This document shows, piece by piece, positions 35,187 through 43,207 of a stretch of 64,000 nt of DNA; position 1 is the first letter of the stretch; the number at the start of each line of letters is the position of its first letter. Where the stretch lies: NCBI RefSeq assembly GCF_001426905.1, contig NZ_LMFQ01000012.1:1187-65186 (forward strand). Reading direction: 5' to 3'. A program made the position numbers and the translations under genes. The DNA is from Caulobacter sp. Root1455. Lineage in GTDB: Bacteria; Pseudomonadota; Alphaproteobacteria; Caulobacterales; Caulobacteraceae. The notes under the pieces are model-generated. The model was not told the origin of the DNA, did no database searches, and saw only the letters and a program-made list of their open reading frames with translations.

Positions 35187-35214
35187 TGTCGGATCGCGCC
35201 GTGCCTGATCGTCC
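35187..35214 (+). promoter_or_regulatory. Candidate ECF42 promoter, copy 1 (TGTCGG-N17-CGTCC)
   Basis: TGTCGG (35187-35192), 17 bases, then CGTCC (35210-35214), 26 bases before the YCII start codon. The same motif with the same spacing lies at 36940-36967. ECF42 factors are reported to use a TGTCGA-type -35 box, so this is probably the autoregulated promoter of the cluster. Confidence 0.6.
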
Positions 35215-35239
35215 TGGCTACGACAAGGTGCGCGGTCCG

Positions 35240-35650
35240 ATGCTCTATGCCATTCTCTGCTACAATTCCGAGGACGCGGTCGGCGCCTGGACGCCGGCGG
35301 AGGACGCCGTGGTCATGGCCCGGCTCGCGATGGTCGAGGCCGTGCTGGCCGGCGCCGATCGACTGGGCGCGGTGGCCCGCCTGCTGCCGACGACGGCCGC
35401 CGTCACCCTACGCAAGGGGCGCCCGGAGGGGGGCCGCGAGTCGGTGGTGATCGACGGGCCGTTCGCCGAGACCAAGGAGCAGCTCCTGGGGTTCTATGTC
35501 GTCGATTGCGGGAACCTGGACGGGGCGATCGACGTGGCGCGCGACCTGGCCGCGGCCAATCCCGACCGGGGCGCCTATGAAATCCGTCCGCTGGCCGTCT
35601 ATCGTCCCGGCGGCTTGACCCAAGGACGCGCGAGGAAGGTTCGGGCATGA
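35240..35650 (+). CDS. YCII/DGPF-domain protein, ECF42 partner
   Basis: The 136-aa protein starts at ATG 35240 (MLYAILCYNSEDAVGAWTP); the longer GTG reading from 35186 would run through the predicted promoter. It has the family signature DGPFAETKEQLLGFYVVDCGNLDGAIDVARDL and ends near the overlap with the sigma gene (ATGA at 35647-35650). DGPF proteins accompany ECF42 sigma factors in many bacteria and are thought to be targets or modulators; their biochemical role is not established. Confidence 0.9.
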   Translation: MLYAILCYNSEDAVGAWTPAEDAVVMARLAMVEAVLAGADRLGAVARLLPTTAAVTLRKGRPEGGRESVVIDGPFAETKEQLLGFYVVDCGNLDGAIDVARDLAAANPDRGAYEIRPLAVYRPGGLTQGRARKVRA

Positions 35651-36912
35651 CCATCGCCAATATCGACGCGGCCTGGATCGACGCCGCCCTGACCGCGGCC
35701 CGGCCCCAGGCGGTGGCGGCGCTGCTGCGCTATTTCCGCGACCTGGACACCGCCGAGGAGGCCTTCCAGGACGCCTGCCTGCGAGCCTTGAAGGCCTGGC
35801 CCAAGAATGGTCCGCCGCGCGACCCGACCGCCTGGCTGATCCTGGTCGGCCGCAACGCCGCCCTGGACGGTGTGCGCAAGCAGAGCAAGTCGTCGCCGCT
35901 GCCGCCGGAAGAGCTGATCTCCGACCTGGAGGACGCCGAGGCCGCCCTGGTCGACCGGCTGGACGGCGAGCACTATCGCGACGACGTGCTGCGGCTGCTG
36001 TTCATCTGCTGCCATCCGGACCTGCCGGCGACCCAGCAGGTCGCCGTGGCCCTGCGCATCGTCTCGGGCCTGTCGGTCAGACAGATCGCTCGCGCCTTCC
36101 TGGTCGGCGAGTCGGCGATGGAGCAGCGGATCACCCGCGCCAAGGCCCGGATCGGAGCGGCCGACGTGCCGTTCGGCGCGCCCGACCCCGAGGAACGGGA
36201 TAAGCGCCTGACCGCCGTGGCGGCCATGGTCTATCTGATCTTCAACGAGGGCTATTCGGCCGGCGGCAAGGAACTGCTGACCCGCGGCTCGCTGTGCGAC
36301 GAGGCCATCCGGCTGGCGCGCCTGCTGCTGCGCCTATTCCCCAGCGAGCCGGAGATCATGGGCCTGACCGCCCTGCTGCTGCTGCAGCACGCCCGCGCGC
36401 CGGCGCGGTTCGACGCCGACGGGGCGGTGGTGCTGCTGGAGGACCAGGACCGCTCGCTGTGGAACCCGCGGATGATCGCCGAGGGGCTGGCCCTGATCGA
36501 CAAGGCGGTGCGCCATCGCCGGCCCGGACCCTATCTGGTGCAGGCCGCCATCGCCGCCGAGCACGACCGCGCCGAACGGGCGGATCTGACCAACTGGACT
36601 CGGATCGACTTGCTGTACGGCGACCTGGAGCAACTGGCGCCGTCGCCGGTGGTCACGCTGAACCGGGCCGTGGCGGTGTCGAAGGTGGCCGGGCCCGAGG
36701 CGGCGCTGACGATGATCGAGCCGCTGGCGCCCAAGCTGTCGGGCTATTTCCACTTCTTCGGCGTGAAGGGCGGACTGCTGCTGCAACTGGATCGGCGGGA
36801 CGAGGCGCGCGTCGCCTTCGACCAGGCCATCGCCCTGGCCAACACCGCCGCCGAGGCCGCCCACATCCGCCTGCACCTGGACAGGCTGATGAAGGAAGGG
36901 ACGGGCGGCTAG
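35647..36912 (+). CDS. ECF42-type RNA polymerase sigma factor with C-terminal TPR-like extension
   Basis: The 421-aa protein is far longer than a minimal ECF factor. Region 2 spans about 14-80 (AVAALLRYFRDLDTAEEAFQDACLRALKAWPKNGPPRDPTAWLILVGRNAALDGVRK), region 4 about 115-170 (LRLLFICCHPDLPATQQVAVALRIVSGLSVRQIARAFLVGESAMEQRITRAK), then FNEGYSAGGKELLTRGSLCDEAIRLARLLLRLFP and TPR-like helices to the end, the ECF42 hallmark. No anti-sigma gene is adjacent; the extension is thought to control activity. It overlaps the YCII gene by four bases. Genes to 38495 are the likely regulon. Confidence 0.93.
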   Translation: MTIANIDAAWIDAALTAARPQAVAALLRYFRDLDTAEEAFQDACLRALKAWPKNGPPRDPTAWLILVGRNAALDGVRKQSKSSPLPPEELISDLEDAEAALVDRLDGEHYRDDVLRLLFICCHPDLPATQQVAVALRIVSGLSVRQIARAFLVGESAMEQRITRAKARIGAADVPFGAPDPEERDKRLTAVAAMVYLIFNEGYSAGGKELLTRGSLCDEAIRLARLLLRLFPSEPEIMGLTALLLLQHARAPARFDADGAVVLLEDQDRSLWNPRMIAEGLALIDKAVRHRRPGPYLVQAAIAAEHDRAERADLTNWTRIDLLYGDLEQLAPSPVVTLNRAVAVSKVAGPEAALTMIEPLAPKLSGYFHFFGVKGGLLLQLDRRDEARVAFDQAIALANTAAEAAHIRLHLDRLMKEGTGG

Positions 36913-36939
36913 GGGATCTCGAAAAAAGTTTCCGGCGCG

Positions 36940-36967
36940 TGTCGGGTCGGCGGGGCGGCGTCCGTCC
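36940..36967 (+). promoter_or_regulatory. Candidate ECF42 promoter, copy 2 (TGTCGG-N17-CGTCC)
   Basis: TGTCGG (36940-36945), 17 bases, then CGTCC (36963-36967), 27 bases before the SnoaL-like gene. It shares GTGTCGG-N-TCG and the downstream box with the copy at 35187, although the spacers are otherwise different. Confidence 0.6.
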
Positions 36968-36994
36968 TTTGGTCGAACCCAACGGGAGACCGCC

Positions 36995-37429
36995 ATGCCT
37001 GACGCCGCCGCCGACGAGGTCGCGATCCGTCGCGTGATCGACGCCTGGACCAAGGCGCTGCACGACAAGGACGCCCAGGGCGCGACCGCCGACCTGACCG
37101 CCGACTTCGCGCTCTATTCGCTGGCCCCGCCGCTGGGCTCCACGGGGCCCGATCCCGCCGGCTTGCAGGCCTGGTTCGACACCTGGTCCAGCCCCATCGG
37201 CTATGACTTGCCCGATCTCGAGATCGCCGCCGCCGGCGACGTGGCCTTCGCCCACGGCCTGGCCCACATGACCGGGACCAAGACCGACGGCGAGATCGCC
37301 GACCTGTGGTTCCGCTGCACCCTGGGCCTGCGCAAGCGCGGCGGCGCCTGGAAGATCGTCCACGCCCACGAGTCCGTGCCGTTCCTGATGGACGGCAGCT
37401 TCAAGGCCGCCCTCGACCTGAAGCCCTGA
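36995..37429 (+). CDS. SnoaL/NTF2-like protein
   Basis: The 144-aa protein (AIRRVIDAWTKALHDKDAQGATADLTADFALYSLAPPLG…WFDTWSSPIGYDLPDLEIAAAGDVAFAHGLAHMTGTKTDGEIADLWFRCTLGLRKRGGAWKIVHAHESVPF) has the cone-shaped NTF2 fold of SnoaL-type and ketosteroid-isomerase-like proteins. The active-site type is unclear. ATG 36995 follows CGGGAG. It starts the second half of the ECF42 cluster, right behind the candidate promoter. Confidence 0.88.
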   Translation: MPDAAADEVAIRRVIDAWTKALHDKDAQGATADLTADFALYSLAPPLGSTGPDPAGLQAWFDTWSSPIGYDLPDLEIAAAGDVAFAHGLAHMTGTKTDGEIADLWFRCTLGLRKRGGAWKIVHAHESVPFLMDGSFKAALDLKP

Positions 37430-37457
37430 CCAACCCCTCGACTGGAGAGAAACGTCC

Positions 37458-37880
37458 ATGACCGACGCCCAACCGAAAATGCCCGAGTTGCCGCCCGTTT
37501 CCGGGGGCATCGTGCCCTACCTGTCGCCGAGCAACGCCGGCCAGGCGGCCGACTTCTACGCCAAGGCCTTCGGGGCCCAGGACCTCTACCGCATGCCGCC
37601 GGACGAGAAGGGCCGGACCATGCACATCCACCTGCTGATCAACGGCAATTCGCTGATGCTCAGCGACTTCTATCCCGAGCATGGCTACCCCGAGGAAAAG
37701 CCCGCCGCCTTCACCCTGCACCTGCAGGTCGACGACGTGGACAAGTGGTTCGAGCGCGCGGTGGCGGCCGGGTGCGAGGTGACCTTGCCGGTGCAGCTGA
37801 TGTTCTGGGGCGACCGCTACGGCCAGTTGAAGGATCCCTACGGCTTCTCGTGGTCGATCGCCACGACGCCCAAGGCCTGA
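37458..37880 (+). CDS. VOC-family protein (PhnB/glyoxalase-like)
   Basis: The 140-aa protein has a single pair of VOC modules: IVPYLSPSNAGQAADFYAKAFGAQDLYRMPPDEKGRTMHIHLLINGNSLMLSDFYPE and FTLHLQVDDVDKWFERAVAAGCEVTLPVQLMFWGDRYGQLKDPYGFSWSIA. The WGDRYGQLKDPYGFSW end is that of the PhnB/YdcE-type branch. Such proteins are often stress-linked and of unknown substrate. It lies 28 bases after the SnoaL gene, with a GGAG site. Confidence 0.9.
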   Translation: MTDAQPKMPELPPVSGGIVPYLSPSNAGQAADFYAKAFGAQDLYRMPPDEKGRTMHIHLLINGNSLMLSDFYPEHGYPEEKPAAFTLHLQVDDVDKWFERAVAAGCEVTLPVQLMFWGDRYGQLKDPYGFSWSIATTPKA

Positions 37881-37967
37881 AGCCGACCCGAGTGAAGCCA
37901 ACAAGGACGGGGCCGGCCATCTCGCGGATTTGGCCGGTTCCGTTCGTCGCAAGAGGAGGGGACAGCC

Positions 37968-38495
37968 GTGCTCAAGATCATCGCCATCGTCGTCGCCGTC
38001 GCGATCGTCGCCCTGCTGGGCTACGCGGCGACCAAGCCCAACCACTTCCGCGTCGCCCGCTCGACCGTGATCAAGGCGCCGCCGGAAAAGATCTACGCCC
38101 TGATCGACGACTTCCATAAGTGGGGAGCCTGGTCGCCCTACGAGAAGCTGGATCCGGCCATGACCCGCACCTACGGCGGCCCGGCCAGCGGGCTGGGCTC
38201 GACCTATGCCTGGAGCGGCAACGGCAAGGCCGGGGCCGGCCGCATGGAGATCATCGAGGCCGCCGCGCCGTCGAAGCTGGTCACCAGCCTGGACTTCACC
38301 AAGCCTTTCGAGGTCCACAACAAGGCGATCTTCACCCTGGTCCCCGAGGGCGAGGCCACCCGCGTCACCTGGGCCATGGAGGGACCGTCGCCCTTCCTGT
38401 TCAAGGTGATGGACGTGATCTTCAACATGGACCGGATGGCCGGCAAGGACTTCGAGACCGGTCTGGCCAGCCTGAAGGCGGAAGCCGAAAAGTAG
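37968..38495 (+). CDS. Membrane-anchored SRPBCC protein
   Basis: GTG 37968 follows AGGAGGGGACAGCC. The 175-aa protein has an N-terminal membrane anchor (MLKIIAIVVAVAIVALLGYAATKP) and a polyketide-cyclase-like SRPBCC domain (FRVARSTVIKAPPEKIYALIDDFHKWGAWSPYEKLDPAMTRTYGGPASGLGSTYAWSG…RMEIIEAAAPSKLVTSLDFTKPF). The domain would face the periplasm if the anchor is uncleaved with N-in topology. It is the last gene of the ECF42 cluster. Confidence 0.88.
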   Translation: MLKIIAIVVAVAIVALLGYAATKPNHFRVARSTVIKAPPEKIYALIDDFHKWGAWSPYEKLDPAMTRTYGGPASGLGSTYAWSGNGKAGAGRMEIIEAAAPSKLVTSLDFTKPFEVHNKAIFTLVPEGEATRVTWAMEGPSPFLFKVMDVIFNMDRMAGKDFETGLASLKAEAEK

Positions 38496-38499
38496 ACCC

Positions 38500-38533
38500 G
38501 TCTGGGGACATGCGCTTGCGCGTGTCCCCAGAC
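38500..38533. repeat. GTCTGGGGACA hairpin repeat / bidirectional terminator
   Basis: GTCTGGGGACATGCGC and GCGCGTGTCCCCAGAC pair over 16 bp with one mismatch and a TT loop. It fills the gap between the convergent SRPBCC and glucokinase genes. Confidence 0.7.
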
Positions 38534-38542
38534 ACGAGCCGC

Positions 38543-39535
38543 TCAGCAGTCGAGGAACTTCACGTCCGAGGCGGCGTAGTGCATGTCGCTGGGGGTGAAC
38601 AGGCTGGACAGGCCTAGCAGGGTGGGGCGGCCGGGCATTCTGAACACCGGCACCTCGGCCAGATAATAGCTCATCCGCCCCTTGGTCCGGTAGCGGCGCG
38701 CGAAGGCTTCCAGGTCCAGCAGGCCGTCGATCGCCTCCAGCAGCGGGCTGTTGAGGAACACCCCGCCCCGGGCGGCGAACAGCAGGGCCATGTCCCCGGC
38801 GAAACCGCCCAGCAGGGCGCTGAAGATCGAGATCGCCTCGCGGGCCTTGGTGTCTCCGGCTCGCGCCAGCTCTATGATAACGTTGTCATTTTCCGGCACG
38901 GCGAGAGGATCCCCGTCGCCGACCAGCGCGCAGTGGATGTCGCCGAGGCCTTCCTTGGACAGCAGGCGTTCGGCGGACACGTCGCCGTGGCGGGCGCGGA
39001 CGGCCGAGAAGATCGGCGCCTCGCGGGCCTCGACCGGACAGAAGTCCATGTGACCGCCCTCGCTGGGCACGGCCAGCCAGCCCTCGCCCCGCAGCGGGGC
39101 CAGGCCGGCCACGCCCAGGCCGATGTCGGGACCCAGCACGGCGATGGCGCCGTTGCGGGCGGGCTTGCCGGGATGGACCACGCTCAGCTCGGCCTCGGCG
39201 ACCTTGGGCGCGCCCATGGCGCAGGCGGTGAAGTCGTTGACCAGATAGACCCGGGGCGTGCGCAGGACGTGGCGCAGCCAAGTCAGGGAGACGCTCAGGC
39301 CGCCGTTGGTCACGACGATCGTCCCGTCGATCTCGGGACCGGCGACGGCGATCGCCGCGCCCACCAGCGCATCCGGACCCAGCTCGGCCAGGACCGACTT
39401 GAGGCCAGCTTCCAGCTCCAGCGGCGTGGAGCCGGGCAGCACCCGGTGCTCGCCGGGCGTGTCGCCGGGCCGGGCCAGGGCGACGATCAGATCGCGGCCG
39501 TTCACGTCGGCCAACAGCGCCACGCCGTGGGTCAT
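38543..39535 (-). CDS. glk: Glucokinase (Glk, hexokinase-fold)
   Basis: The 330-aa protein follows the bacterial Glk plan: LADVNGRDLIVALARPG (phosphate 1), AIAVAGPEIDGTIVVTNGGLSVS, VYLVNDFTACAMGAPKV (catalytic Asp in NDF), AVLGPDIGLGVAGLAPLRGEGWLAVPSEGGHMDFCPV, and the C-terminal adenosine motif GGVFLNSPLLEAIDG. The usual ATP-loop GTGLG reads GPDIGLG, a modest change. It phosphorylates glucose to glucose-6-phosphate, feeding the Entner-Doudoroff route in this group. ATG 39535 follows AAAGGA. Three alternating ATAACC half-sites lie 55-86 bases upstream. Confidence 0.88.
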   Translation of the reverse strand: MTHGVALLADVNGRDLIVALARPGDTPGEHRVLPGSTPLELEAGLKSVLAELGPDALVGAAIAVAGPEIDGTIVVTNGGLSVSLTWLRHVLRTPRVYLVNDFTACAMGAPKVAEAELSVVHPGKPARNGAIAVLGPDIGLGVAGLAPLRGEGWLAVPSEGGHMDFCPVEAREAPIFSAVRARHGDVSAERLLSKEGLGDIHCALVGDGDPLAVPENDNVIIELARAGDTKAREAISIFSALLGGFAGDMALLFAARGGVFLNSPLLEAIDGLLDLEAFARRYRTKGRMSYYLAEVPVFRMPGRPTLLGLSSLFTPSDMHYAASDVKFLDC

Positions 39536-39589
39536 CGGGCGGTCCTTTTCATTTCCTCGTGGGCCGGTCTTCGCCGGCCTGGGCGCATC

Positions 39590-39621
39590 ATAACCGCAAC
39601 CGGGTTATCCGCTAAATAACC
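39590..39621. promoter_or_regulatory. Array of three ATAACC half-sites upstream of glk
   Basis: ATAACC (39590-39595), GGTTAT (39603-39608) and ATAACC (39616-39621) alternate in orientation with exactly seven bases between each. A fourth ATAACC lies at about 39671. Evenly spaced inverted half-sites suggest an operator for a dimeric regulator, between divergent glk and the PilZ gene. Confidence 0.45.
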
Positions 39622-39755
39622 GCGGCCGCTCGCGGTTCCCCATTGGCGCTCAAGAGGCGCTTTTTGCGGGGATAACCGGGGCCCGCGGCGTGGTCAGCGG
39701 CAAATAAACCTTTCCGCTGCACCGCCGATTAACGCCGCCGCGCGTTGGTAGGGGT

Positions 39756-40109
39756 ATGTCGAAGTTTGGTTCTGACGGGGCTCTCGACCGGCGCGCCGGT
39801 CCCCGCACGTCTATGCAGCATCCCGGGAAGGTGCTTTGCGGCGCCTTCGCGTGGGACTGCGTCGTGCGCGACCAGTCGGACACGGGCCTGCGCATCCAGA
39901 TGCTGTCCAGCGCGACGCCGCCGGACAGCGTCCAACTGGTCGACCTGGTCACCGGCTATGCCCACGAAGCCAAGGTGGTCTGGCAGAAGGACCGCGAATT
40001 CGGCCTGAAGATCCTTCGCAGCCACGACCTGCGGGGTCTGGCGCCGGCCTCGCTGCAGACGGCCAAGCGCATCTGGCAGGCCGGCCAGCGTCGGGTTTCG
40101 GCCAGCTAG
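39756..40109 (+). CDS. PilZ-domain c-di-GMP-binding protein
   Basis: The 117-aa protein is a stand-alone PilZ domain. The RxxxR motif is Arg13-Ala-Gly-Pro-Arg17 and the (D/N)xSxxG motif is Asp39-Gln-Ser41-Asp-Thr-Gly44 (VVRDQSDTGLRIQM). Both are needed for cyclic di-GMP binding, so it is a probable receptor for that messenger. It could link glucose use, motility or surface attachment to c-di-GMP, but the target is unknown. Confidence 0.85.
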   Translation: MSKFGSDGALDRRAGPRTSMQHPGKVLCGAFAWDCVVRDQSDTGLRIQMLSSATPPDSVQLVDLVTGYAHEAKVVWQKDREFGLKILRSHDLRGLAPASLQTAKRIWQAGQRRVSAS

Positions 40110-40339
40110 GCGATCCAAAGCCGCGAGGTCGATCCACCGCTGTCGGCCGCCGACCCCGCGCGACGCCGCGTCATGTCAAGACTGATTTCGCTTCATAAGT
40201 GCATCTATAATTCTTCCCCCATGCGTTGACTCAATCCTTTGGGATGAGCAACTTCTCCCGCGATCATAGGTGGTCTTCAGTTGATCGCTCGCCGCGCGCG
40301 AGGGCGACGCCGAATTCCGAGGGGCCGGGAGGACGAGAC

Positions 40340-42658
40340 ATGTCTACGCCGCAGACCGCGCAGGTCTACATCACCAACACCACTGACGGAAACGCGGCGA
40401 TCACGCTGTGGCACACCAATTCCGACTACCCCACCGAGTCCGGCTCATGGACAGCAGGGCCCAACCAGACGGTCGGCCCACTCACCGTGCATTTCAAGAC
40501 CGGCATCGGATCGTGGACGGTCTGGGACTACTGGGCCTGCGAGATCAACGTGACCAGCGGCTCGACGCCCGGTCTCTACGAGAGCAGCGGCACCCTGGAA
40601 TACAGCGACTGGAAGGAATGCCAGCTGCAGGGGCCGGACGCCGGCCAGAACCTGACCTTCACGGTCAATTCCGAGACCTTCGTCATCAATCTGGACTCCG
40701 GCGGCACCTCGACGGACATGAACCCGGTCGATCAGGTGACGGCCGAGGCCTATGTGACCAACAACACCGACGGCAACGCCATCATCACGCTGTGGCACAA
40801 CAACAGCACCGACGGGACCCAGTGCGGAACCTGGACGGCGACGCCGGGCCAGCAGGTGGGGCCGCTGACCGTCACCTTCCGCCTGGGCCTGGATGTGGCC
40901 CTGGTGCTGGACTACTGGGCCCTGAAGCTGGTCGTGCAGGACGGTTCGACGCCGGGCGTCTACCAGAGCGGGGGCTCGTTGATCGACTCCCTTTGGAAGG
41001 AGTGCCAGCTGCAGTCGGCCGACGCCGGCCAGAACCTGGGGCTGACGGTCGACACCGGCACGTTCTCGATCAACCTGCCCTCGGGCGGGACCACGACGGC
41101 GATGAGCAAGACCGGTCCCTACGCCCTGGTCGACAACGTCTTCGTCCTGATGCTGGAGAACCATTCGTTCGACAACATCTTCGCCCTCTCGGGCATTCCC
41201 GGGATCACGGCGGCCACCGCCTCGGACAGCAACAGCTATAACGGAACGCCCTATTTCGTCGGTTCTCCGGCCCCGCCGTCCATGCCGACCGATCCCGGGC
41301 ACGAGTTCGCCGACGTCGTCGAGCAACTGTGCGGCCAGGGCGCGACCCACACGCCGTGGCAGGCCTACAACACGCCGATCAACAACAGCGGCTTCGTCGC
41401 CAACTACGCCACCACGACCACCGAGATCACGTCGAACAATCCCGGCCTGCCGACCTCGGGCGAGTATGGCGACGTTATGCTGTGCTTCGATACGCCGACC
41501 CAGTTGCCGGTGATCTACCAGCTGGCCACCACCTTCGCCCTCTGCGACCAGTGGCATTCCTCCATTCCCGGCCCGACCTGGCCCAACCGGTTCTTCGTCC
41601 ACGGCGCCTCGTCGGCGGGCTGGGCGGATTCCCCCAGCTCCGCCCAGATCGGCCTGTGGGAGGCGCCGCTGGGGGGCGGCTTCGTGTATCCCAGCGGCAG
41701 TTCGATCTACGGCAAGCTGACGGCGAACGGCCAGCAGTGGCGCCTCTATGCCGACGAGAGCGGCCCGGTGCTGGGCGGCGTGCCCCAGGTGTCGGCGCTG
41801 AAGGGCATCGTCTGGAAGCTCGACACCAACGACGTCTCTTCGCTAGCCTCGGACCTCCAGGGTCCGTATCCTTACGCCTACACCTTCATCGAGCCCAACT
41901 ACGGCGATGTGTTGGGCGGCTCGTATGTCGGCGGTTCGTCGCAGCACCCGATGGATTCGGTGACGGGCGGCGAGGCCCTGATCAAGACGACCTACGAGGC
42001 GATCCGCAATTCGCCGCTCTGGGACCGCAGCCTGCTGATCATCACCTATGACGAGCACGGCGGCTTCTACGACTCCGTCGCGCCCGTCGCGGCCACGCCG
42101 CCGAACGACGGCAGCCCGCAGGACCTGTCGATCAATTCCGGCGGCTTCCTGTTCGACGTGTACGGCGTGCGCGTGCCGGCGGTGATCGTTTCGCCTCTGA
42201 TCCCGGCGGGCGTGGTCGACCACACGCTCTACGATCACGCCTCGGTCTCGGCCACGCTGCAGGGGTTGTTCGGCCTGACCCCGATGACCCAGCGCGACAC
42301 CGGCGCCAACAACGTCCTGTCGCTGCTGTCGCTGTCGACCCCGCGCACCGACTGCCCGACCGTCCTGAACAATCCCGCGACGGCGGCGGTCGCGCGGGCG
42401 GCGGTCGCGGCGCCCCCGCCCGACACCCCCTTTCCCGAGAGCGGCAACGCCCAGGGCTTCCTGCAGATCCTGGCCAAGACCGATGCGGCGCTGACGCGCG
42501 GCGATCCGGCCGAGACCGCGGCGATCCAGGCGCGCCTTGCCGCCATCAAGACCGTGGGCGAGGCGCAAGCCTATGGGGACGAGGTGGCGGCGAAGGTCAG
42601 CCTGGCCCGGGCGGCCCGCAAGGCCCCGCCCGCTCCGCCGTCGCGCCCGTCCCGCTGA
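40340..42658 (+). CDS. Phosphoesterase (phospholipase C/acid phosphatase family) with duplicated N-terminal module
   Basis: ATG 40340 follows GGGAGGACGAGAC. The 772-aa protein starts with two tandem modules of about 120 residues (VYITNTTDGNAAITLWHTN…GTSTDM and AYVTNNTDGNAIITLWHNN…GTTTAM), both containing DYWA and WKECQLQ. The catalytic domain starts near 265 with VDNVFVLMLENHSFDNIF, and has SSIPGPTWPNRFFVHGA, LLIITYDEHGGFYDSV and VPAVIVSPLIPAGVVDHTLYDHASVSATLQ, all diagnostic of the PLC/AcpA phosphoesterase family. No signal peptide is visible, which is unusual for this mostly secreted family. The C-terminal 90 residues are Ala-rich helix. Confidence 0.9.
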   Translation: MSTPQTAQVYITNTTDGNAAITLWHTNSDYPTESGSWTAGPNQTVGPLTVHFKTGIGSWTVWDYWACEINVTSGSTPGLYESSGTLEYSDWKECQLQGPDAGQNLTFTVNSETFVINLDSGGTSTDMNPVDQVTAEAYVTNNTDGNAIITLWHNNSTDGTQCGTWTATPGQQVGPLTVTFRLGLDVALVLDYWALKLVVQDGSTPGVYQSGGSLIDSLWKECQLQSADAGQNLGLTVDTGTFSINLPSGGTTTAMSKTGPYALVDNVFVLMLENHSFDNIFALSGIPGITAATASDSNSYNGTPYFVGSPAPPSMPTDPGHEFADVVEQLCGQGATHTPWQAYNTPINNSGFVANYATTTTEITSNNPGLPTSGEYGDVMLCFDTPTQLPVIYQLATTFALCDQWHSSIPGPTWPNRFFVHGASSAGWADSPSSAQIGLWEAPLGGGFVYPSGSSIYGKLTANGQQWRLYADESGPVLGGVPQVSALKGIVWKLDTNDVSSLASDLQGPYPYAYTFIEPNYGDVLGGSYVGGSSQHPMDSVTGGEALIKTTYEAIRNSPLWDRSLLIITYDEHGGFYDSVAPVAATPPNDGSPQDLSINSGGFLFDVYGVRVPAVIVSPLIPAGVVDHTLYDHASVSATLQGLFGLTPMTQRDTGANNVLSLLSLSTPRTDCPTVLNNPATAAVARAAVAAPPPDTPFPESGNAQGFLQILAKTDAALTRGDPAETAAIQARLAAIKTVGEAQAYGDEVAAKVSLARAARKAPPAPPSRPSR

Positions 42659-42697
42659 GGGCGTCGCGTGGCCGGGATTCGCGGCCGCAAAAACGAT

Positions 42698-42727
42698 CGG
42701 GCCCCGGCGATGTCTCGCCGGGGCCCG
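42698..42727 (-). terminator. Strong terminator between the phosphoesterase and XRE genes
   Basis: CGGGCCCCGGCGA (42698-42710) and TCGCCGGGGCCCG (42715-42727) pair perfectly over 13 bp with loop TGTC. On the minus strand it is followed by ATCGTTTTTG, so it ends the leftward XRE transcript; it may also stop the rightward one. Confidence 0.85.
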
Positions 42728-42766
42728 AACGGACTAGCTGTGATTTTCGCGAGACCCGGGGCCGGA

Positions 42767-43207
42767 TCAGGCGGCGGCGTTTTCGGCCCGAGCGGCTTCT
42801 TCGGCCATGGCGCGAACCAGGTCGAGAACCTGACGGCGCACGCGGCCGCGGCCGATCTTCGGGAACACTTCGGCCAGTTCCAGACCCTCGGGGGTGGTCA
42901 GGAATTCCTGCACGATGCGTTCGGCCTGTTGACCGACTTCGTCGCCGTCGGAACCGTCCATCGGGTCGGCCAGGCCGTCGAAGAAGAACGACACCGGGAC
43001 CTGGAGGGTCTTGGCGATTTCATACAGCTTCGAAGCGCTGACGCGGTTGGCGCCACGCTCGTACTTCTGCACCTGCTGGAAGGTCAGGCCCAGCGAGTCG
43101 GCCAGCTGTTCCTGGCTGACGCCCAAAAGCTTGCGACGCATCCGGACACGGCCACCGACGTGCAGATCGACGGGATTCGGGCGTCGGCCCTCGGTTTCTT
43201 CGCTCAA
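42767..43207 (-). CDS. XRE-family HTH transcriptional regulator
   Basis: TTG 43207 follows GGAGG. The 146-aa protein has a Cro/CI-type HTH at about 16-72 (VGGRVRMRRKLLGVSQEQLADSLGLTFQQVQKYERGANRVSASKLYEIAKTLQVPVSFFFDGL) and an acidic then helical C-terminal region (RIVQEFLTTPEGLELAEVFPKIGRGRVRRQVLDLVRAMAEEAARAE). This short XRE type is widespread in alphaproteobacteria and often global. It lies 187 bases downstream of the LuxI-family gene on the same strand. Confidence 0.92.
   Translation of the reverse strand: MSEETEGRRPNPVDLHVGGRVRMRRKLLGVSQEQLADSLGLTFQQVQKYERGANRVSASKLYEIAKTLQVPVSFFFDGLADPMDGSDGDEVGQQAERIVQEFLTTPEGLELAEVFPKIGRGRVRRQVLDLVRAMAEEAARAENAAA

Noticed and set aside
40170-40200. 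Possible Pho box (ATGTCAAGACTGATTTC) upstream of the phosphoesterase
   Set aside because: Only one half resembles the CTGTCAT repeat and the spacing does not fit; too weak to call.
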